Positions 13,308 to 25,258 of a stretch of 64,000 nt of DNA are shown here, in pieces. Under the pieces are notes generated by a model. That model was not told where the DNA came from, made no database searches, and saw only the letters and a list, made by a program, of their open reading frames with translations. The DNA comes from Linyphia triangularis (lineage: Eukaryota > Arthropoda > Arachnida > Araneae > Linyphiidae), in NCBI GenBank assembly GCA_963978545.1, contig OZ021721.1:103621866-103685865 (forward strand). The letters run 5' to 3'. The position numbers and the translations under genes were made by a program. Within the stretch, counting starts at the first letter, position 1; each line of letters opens with the position of its first letter.

Positions 13308-13724
13308 GAAAATTTCGGCTAGATCGTGTATACTTACATTTTTATGTATTTAAATTTTAAATTATTGCTATTTTTTTATTTTTTATTTAATGGTTGTTTC
13401 TGAATTCTATTTTGAAACCCTTTAACTATTTACATTGACCGAGCTCATGGCTTGGAAATAGAAGTCTTGCCTGTTGAGTTCATAGAATTTAACAATTATT
13501 GTTAACTGATTGACCCATAAAGTCTGAAATGGAGAAATATCAGAAGGTTTTAAATTGCAGGTTAGAAAACTATAAATAACTTTAGAGGGTAAATAAAATA
13601 CAGGAAAGAGTTCATAGCAGCAAGTTTCTTTATTGTAATGATACATAGCCATTTTGTATTTCGTTTTTAAATCACTCTACAAACAAATAGCAAAGATTTA
13701 TTTAATTAACACAGAAAAAAATAC

Positions 13725-14010
13725 TTTTATTATAAATCCTTTTTATGCAATGCCAGCTTATATGTGCAATTGCAACTTATTTAAAGATTTTGAGCTCAGA
13801 TCAAGTTTTCATAATGTTTGTCCTCCAAGAAGAAAAAACATGCATCACAATACCATTGACTAACTTCTTTGTATCCTCAAATTTAGATATAATGCATTGT
13901 CATCAACAACTTGTTTATCTGCCAAGTTTCAACTCAATAGTTGACAGCAATCGGGTTAATTAGCCCTAAAATTTTGCCCGACACACACAAACAAAAACTA
14001 AATAAAGAAT
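13725..14010 (+). repeat. Dispersed repeat family G, copy 1
   Basis: This aligns with copies at 14110-14330, 18148-18560 (minus), 28535-28880 and 51349-51895 (minus). Landmarks are TGCAATGCCA, GAGCTCAGATCAAGTT, ATGCATTGTCATC, ATCTGCCAAGTTTCA, GGGTTAATTAG and a CCCGACACACACAAAC end. Copies are diverged and incomplete, no termini were identified, and no coding frame persists. The family may be a non-autonomous DNA transposon or a decayed retroelement end. Confidence 0.7.
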
Positions 14011-14109
14011 ATAAAAACATCAAAATGATAAGTTTTTTTCATCATCTGTCGTCAATCTTAACAATGGGAGGTTTCAGTTATTAAATATTGCCAAATTGTA
14101 CACATTTGA

Positions 14110-14330
14110 ATATGGCTTGGTATCTGATTCTGATGTCCGGTATATTAGAAAAGTGTGTAAAAGCGAGCTTTAAGTGACAATACCAAAACTTGATAGATTC
14201 GTTGTCAATGACAATACAGTCTATTTTCCAGGTTTCAGCTCAATTAGATGATTGAAAGTGGATTAATTAGCCCATTAAAGACTATTCCCGCTATACACAT
14301 ATACACACAAATAAAATCGAACTTTGGATG
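14110..14330 (+). repeat. Dispersed repeat family G, copy 2
   Basis: A second partial copy follows copy 1, with GATAGATTCGTTGTCAATGA, CAGCTCAATTAGATGA, GGATTAATTAGCCC and AAAATCGAAC. It stops where the next palindromic element begins, suggesting that element inserted at or near its end. Confidence 0.65.
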
Positions 14331-14332
14331 CA

Positions 14333-15011
14333 TGAAAAAAAACGCTATTTTAATTAATTGTTTTTATGAATACTGTTCTGTTTATTGATATAAAACTAGT
14401 TAGGCTTAACAAAACACATTCGTAAATTACAAAAAAAAAAATGATATTGATTTTAACTACTTTTTTAGTGTAAAAATGCCCGGTAAACAGGAGTCCTCAA
14501 AAAGTAGGTAATGTGCGCTGTTGAAAAAATCTGTACAACAGCCCATCGGAAACAAAAAAGTTTAATGGTTTTAGGTTTAGCGTGACAGTGGTTATATACC
14601 ATACCTCTAATATTAGTTTATATGCAAAAATAACAAAATGGTGGACAAAAAAAAATTAAAAAACGTGGGGTTTTTTTTGCCAAAAAAAATAGTAAAAATA
14701 AAATTTTTGCAATAATTCTGGTACGGGATATAGCGATAAGTGCACAGAATTTGCGATTAAAATTTCATAAGAATTAGTTCAGTAGTTTCTGAGATTTTTT
14801 TCAACAGTTCACACCTACCTACTTTCTGCGGACTCCTGTTTACCCGGCCTTTTCACACGAAAAAAGTGGTTAAAATCAATAAATGTTTATATATTTTTTT
14901 TTGTAATTTACGAATGTTTTTGTTAATCCTAACAAGTTTTATATCAATTAAAATAACAGTACTCTTAAAAAATATTGATAAAAATAGCGGTTTTTTTTTC
15001 ATGCATCCAAA
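14333..15011. mobile_element. Palindromic (foldback-like) element, 679 bp
   Basis: The left end TTTGGATGCATG (14333-14344) is exactly complementary to the right end CATGCATCCAAA (15000-15011). Homology continues inward for about 210-220 bases per arm, with many small differences. Shared landmarks are ATTGATATAAAACT, ATTCGTAAATTAC, GATTTTAAC.ACTTTTTT, TAAACAGGAGTCC and CTGTTGAAAAA. About 250 bases of non-palindromic middle lie between the arms. No open frame is present. This is the structure of a long-TIR non-autonomous DNA transposon, or an old inverted duplication. No target duplication was identified. Confidence 0.75.
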
Positions 15012-15179
15012 ATAGACAGAGCCCTAAAAGTTAGGAAGATAACAAACAATTCATAAAACCCAATAAACGCAATAAAAAGGGGATAGTCAAGTACAGAAGA
15101 TGTCAAAACGGGGAATTGGCTGCATCAAAACGCAAAGATGGCTCTAAAATAACGAGCGTTACGATACAAGTTAAATACA

Positions 15180-15613
15180 CAACCCAAGGATATTTATAAA
15201 AACTCTAGGCAAACGATCCTGCCCTCTAGTGTTCCCTTCTATTAATAATTCCTGCCACTCTACACCCTCGGAAGCTAAATGAAGATGTCGGTTGAGTGTT
15301 ACACTGTTGATTTATTTGGGCATTGTCAACTGAGAAGAACTCCCCGCTGTCCTCACAAAAGATGTGTAACGGACCCCACGATTTTCTGCTCATTTTCCCC
15401 TTACAGCCCTCTTGGGGGGTCGTCGTCAGACCTTTGTGAAGTCCCTTATTACCTCAGTGGGGGCTCTCGGCTGCTCAAACAGTTGGGCGGATACCAGATT
15501 ACAAAGGGTGGATATTTGATTAACTAAGTCTCATGCTGCTAAATTATTACCAGAGATTACTTAACATCCTTTGAGAATGGTTTAAGGACTGGGGGAGAAG
15601 GGGGGGGGGGGGG
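15180..15613. other. GC-raised block ending in poly-G tract
   Basis: A less AT-rich segment with an unrecognised 82-codon plus-strand frame (15279-15527) ends near a G run at 15600-15613. There is no domain or splice evidence for a gene. Confidence 0.2.
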
Positions 15614-16799
15614 TAATGTCTTTTGATTGTAAGTTGAATTTCAGCCGAGGTCGAAAGAAAAGATGGACGGTTGTCTCAAATTTTCTTTATTCAGAAGAGG
15701 TAGTGTTTATATTTATCACTTTTATTTATATTCTTTATATTTATTTTTCTATAGTTTTGAGACAATGATAAAGTGTTATTTCTTTTTTTTAAAGTTATTG
15801 TATCTGATCTAATATTTTGACAACCTGCTCCGACCCCGCGGTTTGTTGTCACAGACTTTGGGTTGGTCGTCAGAAGTTGTTTAGGTGTCTAAAATAACAT
15901 TCTGAATTTTTAAATAAGTTGAGCATACCAAAGACAAATATAGATATTAATAACAAGTCTTAAAAATAGGCCGGCAATTTAAAGACGGATATACGATTTT
16001 AAGTGATATAAAGATTTATTTCTCTAGTTTCCTCATTTCTGTTAGAATGCTGTACAAAGCAGTTTGCTAGTCGTTTTTTAATTATTTCTAACCATCTTCA
16101 CTTGGAAAAAAAAAATAACTGAAAAAGAGGGGAAAAAACAGTTGAGAGATTAGTTTTTACAAGTGATCGTCCTCGTTGAGTCATTTCAAACAAATCCTGA
16201 CTTGGTAGAAGTATCATTTAACCAAACCTACTACAATACAATGAACTATTATTGTGGTTTATAGATGCCAAAATACCTGCATTTTACACTGACAATATTG
16301 TTCTTGAAATCGTGCGTTATACATTCAAAATAAGTTCATCTGTAGTCGCGTATGCTTTAAAGCTGTATACCATTGTAGGATCCAGGTGAAAAATTTTAGT
16401 CCATGAAAATCAATTTGGAGAAAAACCGTTAGGAAAGGTTATTATCTTATAAAAAGGAGGTGTTAACTTTCTTGGGACTAATGTTATGTGGACTGACATT
16501 ATCTTGCACAGAAAATGCCGTCAAATATTCCTCACAAGATGACATCAAGTCAATTTCAAGAAAAAGTGGACTAAGGTTGTTTTCCGTTGGACTCTCCAAC
16601 TGTAATTTTAAGTTTATTTTTGTTTTGCCAACTTTAATTTATCTTATGAATTTCTTTATCTAACCTTTAAAAAATATTATTACAAAATAATGGAAAACAT
16701 CAATTAGATCCGTAAAATTAGCATCCGAAGCATTTTTCATCAAATTTAAAAAAAATAATAATAATAATCTCCTTGATAAGAAAAGTTTAAGATTTATTA
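15614..16799. other. AT-rich stretch without a recognised gene
   Basis: No gene or bounded element is recognised. A 67-codon frame at 16460-16663 carries no domain. Confidence 0.45.
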
Positions 16800-16970
16800 T
16801 TTTTGGACGGTATATTTTTTCAGACTATCCTTTTTTCTTCCTTTATACAAAAACTAAAATTGATAAATGATATACTAATTTAAAAGCGAAGAACTCCGCT
16901 TCTGTCGAATAGTTAATTTACAACTGCACATTGCGTAATTTGTTTGAAAATCGAAGTCAATTTATTTTTA
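16800..16970 (+). repeat. Dispersed repeat family D, copy 1
   Basis: This matches 19430-19640 and 27240-27620. Shared landmarks are CCTTTATACAAAA, ATAAATGATATAC, CGAATAGTTAATTTACAA and ATTTGTTTGAAAATCGAAG. Where copy 3 holds a 138-bp TA array, this copy has only a short AT-rich junction. Confidence 0.7.
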
Positions 16971-17116
16971 TTTTAGTACTCTCTATGTAGAGGACACTCT
17001 ACACTCTATGAAACAGTCTCTATAAACAGACTCTATATTTTGGGACTCTATGAGAAGGGATTCTATGGAGGTGATGCAACGACTTGGTCCGGCAGTGATC
17101 TTTTCTTTTTCAGTAG

Positions 17117-17262
17117 TAGCCATCTGATATCTGTGTGATTAGGGCTCTGGCTTCGCATGACAAAAGTGTTGGGTTCGAATACTGGGTTAGGTATGGTTGT
17201 TTGTTGTGATTCGGAATTCGCGCTACGCTGCAGTCCCTGTCTGTATAGCCGTTATTACGCAA
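17117..17262 (+). mobile_element. SINE B, interrupted copy
   Basis: The tRNA-like head (TAGCCATCTG..GTGTGATTAGGGCTCTGG, then GGGTTCGAATAC) and TTAGGTATGG..GTGATTCGGAATTC identify SINE B. The usual 3' part is missing here. After about 60 bases of AT-rich sequence a tail-like TACAAATCAACCAA appears at 17321-17334, which is also the outer edge of the next palindrome. The copy may have been split by that palindrome or truncated. Confidence 0.7.
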
Positions 17263-17321
17263 ATAAAAGTAAAAAAAATATTAAATATAATTATAAAATC
17301 ATATATATATACTTTTTCAAT

Positions 17322-17516
17322 ACAAATCAACCAAACCAAGCGTTATTTTTTTAAAAATATTTTTTTAAATATGTTTTTAATATTTTTTTAAAGTATTTTT
17401 TTAATATTTTTTTTAATATTTTTGAAAATATTTTTTTAATTTAATTTTTTTTAAAAAATTATTTAGAAAAATTAAAAAAATATTTTCAAAAATATTAAAA
17501 AAATATTTAAAAAATA

Positions 17517-17561
<45 letters not shown>

Positions 17562-17566
17562 ATATA

Positions 17567-17658
<92 letters not shown>

Positions 17659-17810
17659 TTTATATATATATATATGTTAAAAAATTATTTAGAAAAATTA
17701 AAAAAATATTTTCAAAAATATTAAAAAAAATATTAAAAAAATACTTCAAAATTCAAAAAAATATTAAAAAAATTATTTAAAAAAAATAGCGCTTGGTTTG
17801 GTTGATTTGT
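17322..17810. repeat. 489-bp AT-rich palindrome with (TA)n core
   Basis: The outer edge ACAAATCAACCAAACCAAG (17322-17340) is exactly complementary to CTTGGTTTGGTTGATTTGT (17792-17810). Inner arms keep pairing for roughly 150 bases on runs such as AATATTTTTGAAAATATTTT. The centre is interrupted (TA)n from about 17522 to 17675. One arm segment (AAAAAATTATTTAGAAAAATT) also occurs twice in direct orientation, at about 17453 and 17681. It could form a large cruciform. Biological inverted duplication and assembly fold-back are both possible. Confidence 0.85.
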
Positions 17811-18147
17811 GCCAACTAACGCATCGTACTTTAAACTACAATAAATAAATGTATTACTGTGACGTAGTTCTCCACTATAAGCAATTTACTTCATTATTTA
17901 ATGATAAATCGAACTTAATGTAAAAGTTACTTTGTATCTTCTATGATGGATGTACAAGATTCCATCTTTCAGCAATAAAATACAATAAACTCTGATGAAC
18001 TTCCAAACAAGTCATTCCTTTAAGTAACCTTAAATGCGAAGGGGCCACTAGTTTCTTTTTCCATATAAAATTGAAAAGCCTTACTACTACATTCTACATT
18101 ATACGTTGAATTTACAAGGGCTTCTTTTAGTGCTGAAATTTAATTTG
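17811..18147. other. AT-rich stretch without a recognised gene
   Basis: Nothing recognisable is seen between the palindrome and the next family G repeat. Confidence 0.4.
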
Positions 18148-18560
18148 TTAACTTCGATTTTATGTTTGGAGGGCAAATTTGCGGAGGAATTAACCCAGTT
18201 CCCGTCATCCAATCGAACTGTTACTTAGTTAATAGATTCGTTACGATGGCAATTCAATCTATCAAGTTTTTTAAGGTTGTCGCTAATATAAACGCTTCTA
18301 TTGTCGCTTCGATGGACATATCAAAACATTTGCAGTCATCCCATCGAACTGAAATTTGGCAGATAGAATGCATTGAAAACGAGTCTTTCAAGTTTTTTGG
18401 ATAAAAAAAAAATATTAGTGAATGACACGGAAACAATGGTTTTCTTGGCAGTGGTCTAACACTATGGTAACTTGATCTGAGCTTAAAATCGGTTAAATAA
18501 GTTACAATCACACATAAAAGTTGGCAATGCATAATATAGGATTTATATTAGAAACTTTGT
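18148..18560 (-). repeat. Dispersed repeat family G, copy 3, minus strand
   Basis: The reverse complement of the family. It opens with AACTTCGATTTTATG and contains TTAACCCAGTTCCCGTCATC, TTTGGCAGATAGAATGCATTG, GTGGTCTAACACTATGG, AACTTGATCTGAGCTTAAAA and GGCAATGCATAATA. It contains the GATTGGATGA-type segment twice, as does the 28.6 kb copy, so the family has an internal duplication. Confidence 0.75.
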
Positions 18561-18649
18561 TTAATGGGTTAACTTTTTTCATTCTTAATATTTTGTCGGA
18601 GACTGTTTTTAATTACGAATTAAGTTTAAAGTACAGATAGCACCAAACT

Positions 18650-19230
18650 CTATTCAATGTTAGTAATTGGAAAGCGACCTTCACTCCGTCGAAGTGCCTT
18701 TACCAGATGCTTCTTTCTTCCAAGACCACTTCAAATAGCCTCCTTTCCAATTTCATATCCTGTCAATTTTCACTTCCTTGAGTCATTACCCCTTGATTAC
18801 AAGATATAAAATTCAAACAGAACTCTTTTCTCCCCACCAAGCGAGGTCCAAGAACTCCCATCCTATCCATCAATTGTCTTTCTGAACAAAGAGTCACATT
18901 TTGAGCTTAATTGCATCCAGAACTGCAGAAGTTAAACAGAGAAGGTGTGAAGGTTAGCGTCCGGTTTTGGTAATGAAAACAAAATTGGGGGCGTAATTAC
19001 ATAATGAAACTCAAAATTTAAAGGCACTTCGAATCTAGAAGGAAGGGCCTGTCAAGAAAGCATCAGAAGTGGTCTACATTTTCCATCTGTTGTCTAGTTT
19101 GGATGTGACAGTTGCGAAGAAAGGAGCCAGCCAAGCAAAGCTGTATTTCCCATGGAGATTTTTGATAGCGTTTCCCGCTATTGTTTGCGTGAATGGCATC
19201 TACTGACTGTGACAGTAGATAGACCGACAA
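18650..19230. other. GC-raised single-copy block, no gene recognised
   Basis: About 580 bases of ordinary base composition with no repeat and no long reading frame. It could be a conserved non-coding or untranslated segment. The sequence alone gives no function. Confidence 0.25.
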
Positions 19231-19399
19231 TGTTCGCCGGTAAGTGAATAAAAAGAATAAGATGCAAACATTTTACTTAGATGATCGAATTAAAGTGCAT
19301 GTCTATTCTGAGATTTGCTTGGAAGATGAATGGTCATTCAAGTACATCGCAGTTTTTATGCTATTCGACGACTTTTAGAACCGTGTCTATAACTAGTGT

Positions 19400-19640
19400 T
19401 CAATTATTATTATTATTATTATTATTTTGCATACTGTACAATTATATGTAGTATTTTTTAAATTATTAATAAATGATATACTAAATTAAAGGGTAAGACC
19501 ACCACTTCTGACGAATAGTTAATTATAATTGCTTATAATGGTATTTGCTTGAAAATCGATGTTGAAAAAATCGGAAATAGTCTAAAATTGTGAGCAGTTG
19601 TGGTATTATGCAGTAGATGGCAGCGTTATAGAAAAGAGAA
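19400..19640 (+). repeat. Dispersed repeat family D, copy 2, after an (ATT)n run
   Basis: An (ATT)n microsatellite (about 19407-19435) is followed by AATAAATGATATAC, ACGAATAGTTAATT, GCTTGAAAATCGATG and GCAGTAGATGGCAG, matching copies at 16.8 and 27.4 kb. As in copy 3, a simple repeat sits at or near the ATAAATGATATAC junction. Confidence 0.7.
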
Positions 19641-20089
19641 AATTGTAATTTATGCACATTCAGGAAACCTAAAGAATCTTCTATCTATCAGCCATAGAAT
19701 TTATATGAGGCGTTGCGCGGATACGAAGGATGAACTCAATAAAAGGTGGTTATCAGAAAAACGCCTTTGAAAAGTTTTTCATAAGGCAGTTTCTATGCAG
19801 ATTGGTATCATTCTCAGCGTATTATTTTGAGAGGAAAAGAAGGGTGAACTAAACATGAAAAATACACCTGCAGAATCTGTGAAGGGTCTAGATTCGGATG
19901 GTAAAAAAAAAAAACTTTTTGGATCCAATGTTGAGTACGCCATTCTTATCCGTAACGCCTCATATCAAACTCTGACATATTTCCCAATAAATAATTCCTA
20001 TATAAGCAATCTTAAACACGCAGACTTTGCAGCGCACAAGCACAAACCAGTACAGGTTATTCTACGACTTTTGAACCAAAGATATTAGT

Positions 20090-20640
20090 TAAAGACTTAG
20101 TTTTTTTACTTGAAAGTAAGTGGTAAAGTGAAGTAACAACTCATAATTACATACATAACTGTTTATTTAGATTAAAATAATGCTTCTAAATGTGCATACT
20201 TTAATATTAAATTAATGGAGATCTTTAATTTTTTTTATTTTTTTATTTTTTTATTTTTTATTTTTAAATAGCTTGTCTCTGTATGAAAGAAGAATAGAAA
20301 TTTAACTTAAAGCTTCTCCAAAGCTGAAGGTTGATCAAGCGTAACAGTATTTGTTAATAAAAAATACTTATACCTTTGTACTAAGATAGCCATACCATAA
20401 ATAGATTTAAATACCATAAATAGATTTAAATTTTACATTTGAAAACTTTAAATCACTTTTGCTCAGTGTCACTACATTTAAAGGTTAATGTTATTTTTCT
20501 TTAGCAGTTTTTAGACGGATTGAGTGTTTTTAAAAGTGGGGGATGGATTTCAGTGGTTTTAGAAGTGGAAGACGCATGGGTATTTTCTTGAAAAGTGAGA
20601 GAACGCGTCATCCCGCGTCTACCCACACTTCTTTCACTGC
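20090..20640 (+). repeat. Dispersed repeat family C, copy 2
   Basis: Collinear with 3744-4288. It starts near GACTTAGTTTTTTTACTTG and ends with CGCGTCATCCCGCGTCTACC and CACACTTCT. It contains a T/A low-complexity insertion at about 20228-20270 that copy 1 lacks. Poly-G runs of copy 1 are short here. No coding content. Confidence 0.75.
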
Positions 20641-21501
20641 ATATGGGCACAAACAGCTTAGTCCTAAGACTTTTAGAACCCAAAATATAAACAAAGTTAG
20701 GATTTTTACCCTTACTGTACAAACCCGATTTCATTTGGTGAAACGTTTCAATCCAAATTAGATTTACTTTTGAAACTTAGAATAAAGCCACTGAGAATAA
20801 GTGTTAATTTGAATAAAAAGAAACATAAAAAAAGCATATTTAGATGTAAATAAGCCTTTTGTATACTTCGCTTTTCACCCGCCTACTGAATATAAAGTTC
20901 CAAAGGGGCATTATTTTGCTTTGCTGAAAACAATGCTTTCATTTCAAATAGACATTTACCGTTCTTAAAACTGGATAGTAACTTACAAAACCCTTAATAT
21001 ATTTGGGAGTTTTATGTCTTCCTGTTCTTTCAAATAGAATTCTTCTCCCGGACATTTCTTTCTCTAAAACATTAAAAAAAAATTGTTTTGCCACCCACCT
21101 GTCATTAGGCGTTTCGGAGAAGAAAATAGCGGTCTTGATATTTCCAAGAAAGTTTTTTTTTTTCCTTCAGATTTTGGATACTTCCTTCTTATAGTTTCTC
21201 AACCATCAGTTACTTAGTTGTTTGTATTAGACTTTATCTCCGCTAAAGAGCTGTAAAGAAGGCAGGAATGTCGTAACAACTACACTTACGAATCTATATT
21301 ATCACCAAAAAAAAAAAAAAAAAAAAAAAACCTTTTCAGTTAAAAAAAAAACCTAGGAGTGTGGAACATCGTACAACTTTCAATTACACTATAATATCGG
21401 TAATTGCATTAAAAATTATGTTGTTATTTACCGTTTTCATATTTTAACTCATTTAAATAAAATTTGCATGTTAACGATATTTTTGGCAATAATTTTAACA
21501 G

Positions 21502-21540
<39 letters not shown>

Positions 21541-22946
21541 AAGATGGCAAAATTGGCGATGTTATTCAATAGATTTTACATTGTCCTTTCTTGTGGGTGA
21601 AACAGATAAAAATTAATCATTGATGGGTGATGCTCAAGGGCAGAGAGTTTTGTGTTAAAGGCACTCGATTTTCAACTTTTTACGCTTTTAACACATTTCG
21701 ACTAGAATTTCGAAGTTGGGGACGATTAAAACACCTTAAGAGGCATTAGTACATAAACTTTATTCAAAATCGTTAGAGTCATTTTTTTAGCAATTGCTGA
21801 AAAACATTATTTTTTCATGATTTTTCATGATTTCAACCTTATACGCATGCGCGATTTAGCCAATACACCAAATTTGAACATCGTAGGCCAATTTGTTTGG
21901 GAGTTATGCTGATCACGAACACACAGACAGACACTTTTTCAAGAAAACTTTTTTGAAGTCAGGGTGTTCCAAAACGTAGAGAAAAGCAAAAAAAAAAAAA
22001 AAATCTTTTTTTTTTTTTACCGAATGCTATACTTTTATGCTCTATGTATACATATGGGTAATTGAAAGTAAATAAATACAGCCAGACAACTGCAAAGTCG
22101 CAATGCAATTTTTTAATATAATTTTCTATAATATGTTGATAAATATTTAAACCTAGAGGTTATGTGGAGGTTTCCAATAAATATGATATTCCTATCTACA
22201 TAACTTACATATGGAAAATTTAAATATAAAACTACTAACAACACTAACATCTTTCCTTAGCTAACACTTTCATAAAAAAAAAATTGGCATTAAAATTAAT
22301 GAAGTTAAAAATGATTTCAATAACAAAATACACAGCATTTAGGTCTCGTATGGGGGAAAACCCTTACCACGCAACTCGAGAAGCTTCACGGGTATGAATT
22401 CTTTGTTTGAAATAGAACTAGCAGAGGTATCCAAACTAGATTAGAATCCATCACATTTAAAAAACAAAGCTTTACCTCGTAGTTATTATATGTCCTCACT
22501 TGTAAAAGACAATTCCATAGTCTAAAGCGTTGACGCAGACATATAAGTAAGGAATTTTTAGTACTTGTGGGCGATACATATGTCTAAAAGAATGCTTTAA
22601 TTAACATTGCTTAGTTAAAATTACTCCCAGGATGTGGCAAGCTACTTATAGGTTTCTTTTACCAAAAATCAAAAAATATGACATTACATTTCCTGGACCA
22701 ATACAATTGAAGATTTTTTTACTGGTAAACAATTTAATTAAAATTTGTATTAATTAATAATAAACCTAATTTTTTGTAAGTGGATTATACAAAACAGAGT
22801 TCGTTACCTAATTACCTATCTGAATATCCAAACCTCATTTAAATAAGTTAAATATTGAATCCTCTATGCCACTTAAACTATCCTATCTCAAAAAATGCAT
22901 ATCTCAAAAATTAGTATATATAAAAAAAAAGTTTACTTCTGATTCT
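20641..22946. other. AT-rich stretch with poly-A runs, no gene recognised
   Basis: Long A runs lie at about 21307-21330 and 21507-21539. The segment at about 21590-22000, with AACACACAGACAGACA and AAAACGTAGAGAAAAGC, has the look of a transposon end. I can define no boundaries for it. No gene is seen. Confidence 0.4.
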
Positions 22947-23994
22947 GAACCTTTGTTGATTTTAAACTTAGAAAGTATTGTTGTACCAGTTTAAAGTACT
23001 AATTAAGCAAGCTCTAATACATTTTTAGTTATTTTTCTACGATGTTTGGTTAGTTAGATAATGAATTAACATGGGTGAGTTGTCTTTTGTATATATACAA
23101 TACGGTCAAGTCAAATTCATTGATTTTCGATTTTATTGAGATATTTTTTCCTTTTTAGTTTAATGTAAGAGTAGCAAATGCCCTGCTGAATACTGAGAGT
23201 CTGCATTTCAAGAAGGAAACGTAATCTGCGTGTTTTTTTTAGGGAGACTGAACGTCATTTGCGTCTCTTGTGGAAGAAAATTAGTAAAAGTCCCACCAAA
23301 CAGCCCAACAATCTATGCTAGAACTGAATACTTCCATATGCTATGCGTGGGCCACCTTTGAGCCATAAGTTTGCCTTGGGTTATGTGTATAGCAGTTTGT
23401 AAAGCTTATTATGAAGCTGCGTAAATTCACTAAGAGGTCTTAATAAGTACATATTAAAATATTTTGTAAGTTAAAACAAATTCTAATCAAATAGAAATTA
23501 AAAAATAAAAATTAAAAAAATGTAAGTAACTTAAACAGTTTTATTAGATCTAAAGATTAATTTGCTGACTGGTAAACAATTTTATAATTGTACGATTTGA
23601 AGTATTCTTTAGTTATTGCATTATATATTCCAATATAATATAATAATTGGATTATATATTTCAATATAATAAATTTTTTAAATTTGGCCGTTAAGCAAGT
23701 TTCTTACACGTTTAATTATTTCAAATTTAGTAATTAAAAATTAGTTGTATACAAGTAAAAATTATACTACAAATATCTATTACTCAATAAAAGAAAATCG
23801 AAAATCAATGAAAAAGACCATACAAAAAGATATCTCTCCCATGTTAATTTGACTTTGGATGTACATCAAGCATCGATTATCTAACTAACCCAAACATCGT
23901 AGCAAAATAATTAATAATGTATTAAAGCTCGCTTAATTAGTACTTTAAAATGACACAACAATGTACTTTCTAATTTTAAAATCAACAAAGGTTC
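22947..23994. repeat. Large inverted repeat, arms of about 200 bp
   Basis: The left arm (22947-23140) and right arm (23784-23994) are reverse complements over nearly their whole length, separated by about 640 bases. Landmarks are CCTTTGTTGATTTTAAA, AAAGTACTAATTAAGC, CTACGATGTTTGG, TTAACATGGG and CATTGATTTTCGATTTT. The right arm has an extra segment of about 27 bases. The structure fits a foldback-like non-autonomous element. No open frame lies between the arms. Confidence 0.8.
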
Positions 23995-24964
23995 AACTAC
24001 AGATATTTATAACTCAACTTATTCATCCATCTCATAGTATAAATCTGAAGGCAAAAATTTCAGTTTAATAATACATTTGTAAATAATGATTCAATAATGT
24101 TCTTTCAAATTCCAACTGTTTTATTTTTAAATTTTAAAGTATTTTTCCATGCAGTTTGACTTCTCATTTAATTAATAATATACCGTCAAAACATTTAACA
24201 CAAATCATAATAAAAAAAAATCTATGACTTTGGTGGAAAGAAAATTGTAAAAACTCTGGAGCACTTTATGAAGTAAGCAGTATTTGAAAATAAACAACAC
24301 CGTTGTTTATTCTAAGTAACAAATTTCAAAGCCATTATGAAGTGATGAGTTCAAGTTGATAAACCACCAATCAGCACTAACGACACCACCACTAATCTCT
24401 ACCCGCAATTGGTAAATTGGCAATTAAGTACCCATTTTACCAACATAAACAAAATGACACGACTTCAAAGTACTTCAAAATGACAAGACAATGTACTTTC
24501 TAAGTTTAAAATCAACAGAGGCTCAACTACAGATATCTAGTACTTAACTTATTCATCCATCTTATAATATAAATCTGAAAGCAAAAACGTCAATTAATAA
24601 TATATTTGAAAATATTGATTCAATAATGTAGTTTCAAATTCCCACCGTTTTTTTTTTTAATTTTAAAGTATATTTACATGCAGTTTGACTTATACCGTCA
24701 GAACATTTAACAGAAATAATAATAAAAAAAAATCCATGTCTTTGGTGGAAAGAAAATTGTAGAAACTCTGGAGCACTTTATGAAGTAAGCAGAATTTGAA
24801 AATCAACAACACCGTTGTTTATTCTAAGTAACAAATTTCAAAGCCATTATGAAGTGATGAGTTCAAGTTGATAAACCACCAATCAGCACTAACGACACCA
24901 CCACTAATCTCCACCCGCAATTGGTAAATTGGCAATTAAGTACCCATTTTACCAACATAAACAA
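23940..24964. repeat. Tandem duplication, about 530-bp period, two copies
   Basis: GTACTT.AAAATGACA starts at 23940 and 24470. The two copies stay collinear through TTCATCCATCT, CAGTTTGACTT, TTTGGTGGAAAG, CTCTGGAGCACTTTATGAAG, CACCGTTGTTTATTC, AACGACACCACCACTAATCT and CCAACATAAACAA. Copy 2 lacks about 20 bases (near TTAATTAATAATA), so it is a little shorter. The start of each copy is also the end of the inverted-repeat arm, so that segment occurs three times. Copies are about 90% alike by eye. Confidence 0.9.
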
Positions 24965-25258
24965 GCCACGTGGTCGACACGATTCCTGAATAATTCATTA
25001 GCGGCCCTAAAGGAATTGCTTCGTCAATGAACGGCTTTATGAAGTATGGTAATTATCGAGTTAGTTTGTGAATGGAGCCTGCGTACTATAACGTAAGATT
25101 GCGAATTCAATTACGTAACAACTGTCTCAAATCTACAATTTTCAGAAGGAAGATTGTGTTAATGATTGTAAGCTTCAATTTCGTCTTAATTGCGCTTCAA
25201 TTTGTACAAATTGACTTTGAACTTGTCCTTGGGTTTTATTCTTACGGTATTTGTCTGT

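Noticed and set aside
18686..19078. Short complementary segments (TCGAAGTGCCTTT with AAAGGCACTTCGA; AGACCACTTC with GAAGTGGTCT)
   Set aside because: The two pairs are not in the order expected of a single inverted repeat, so they may be coincidental.
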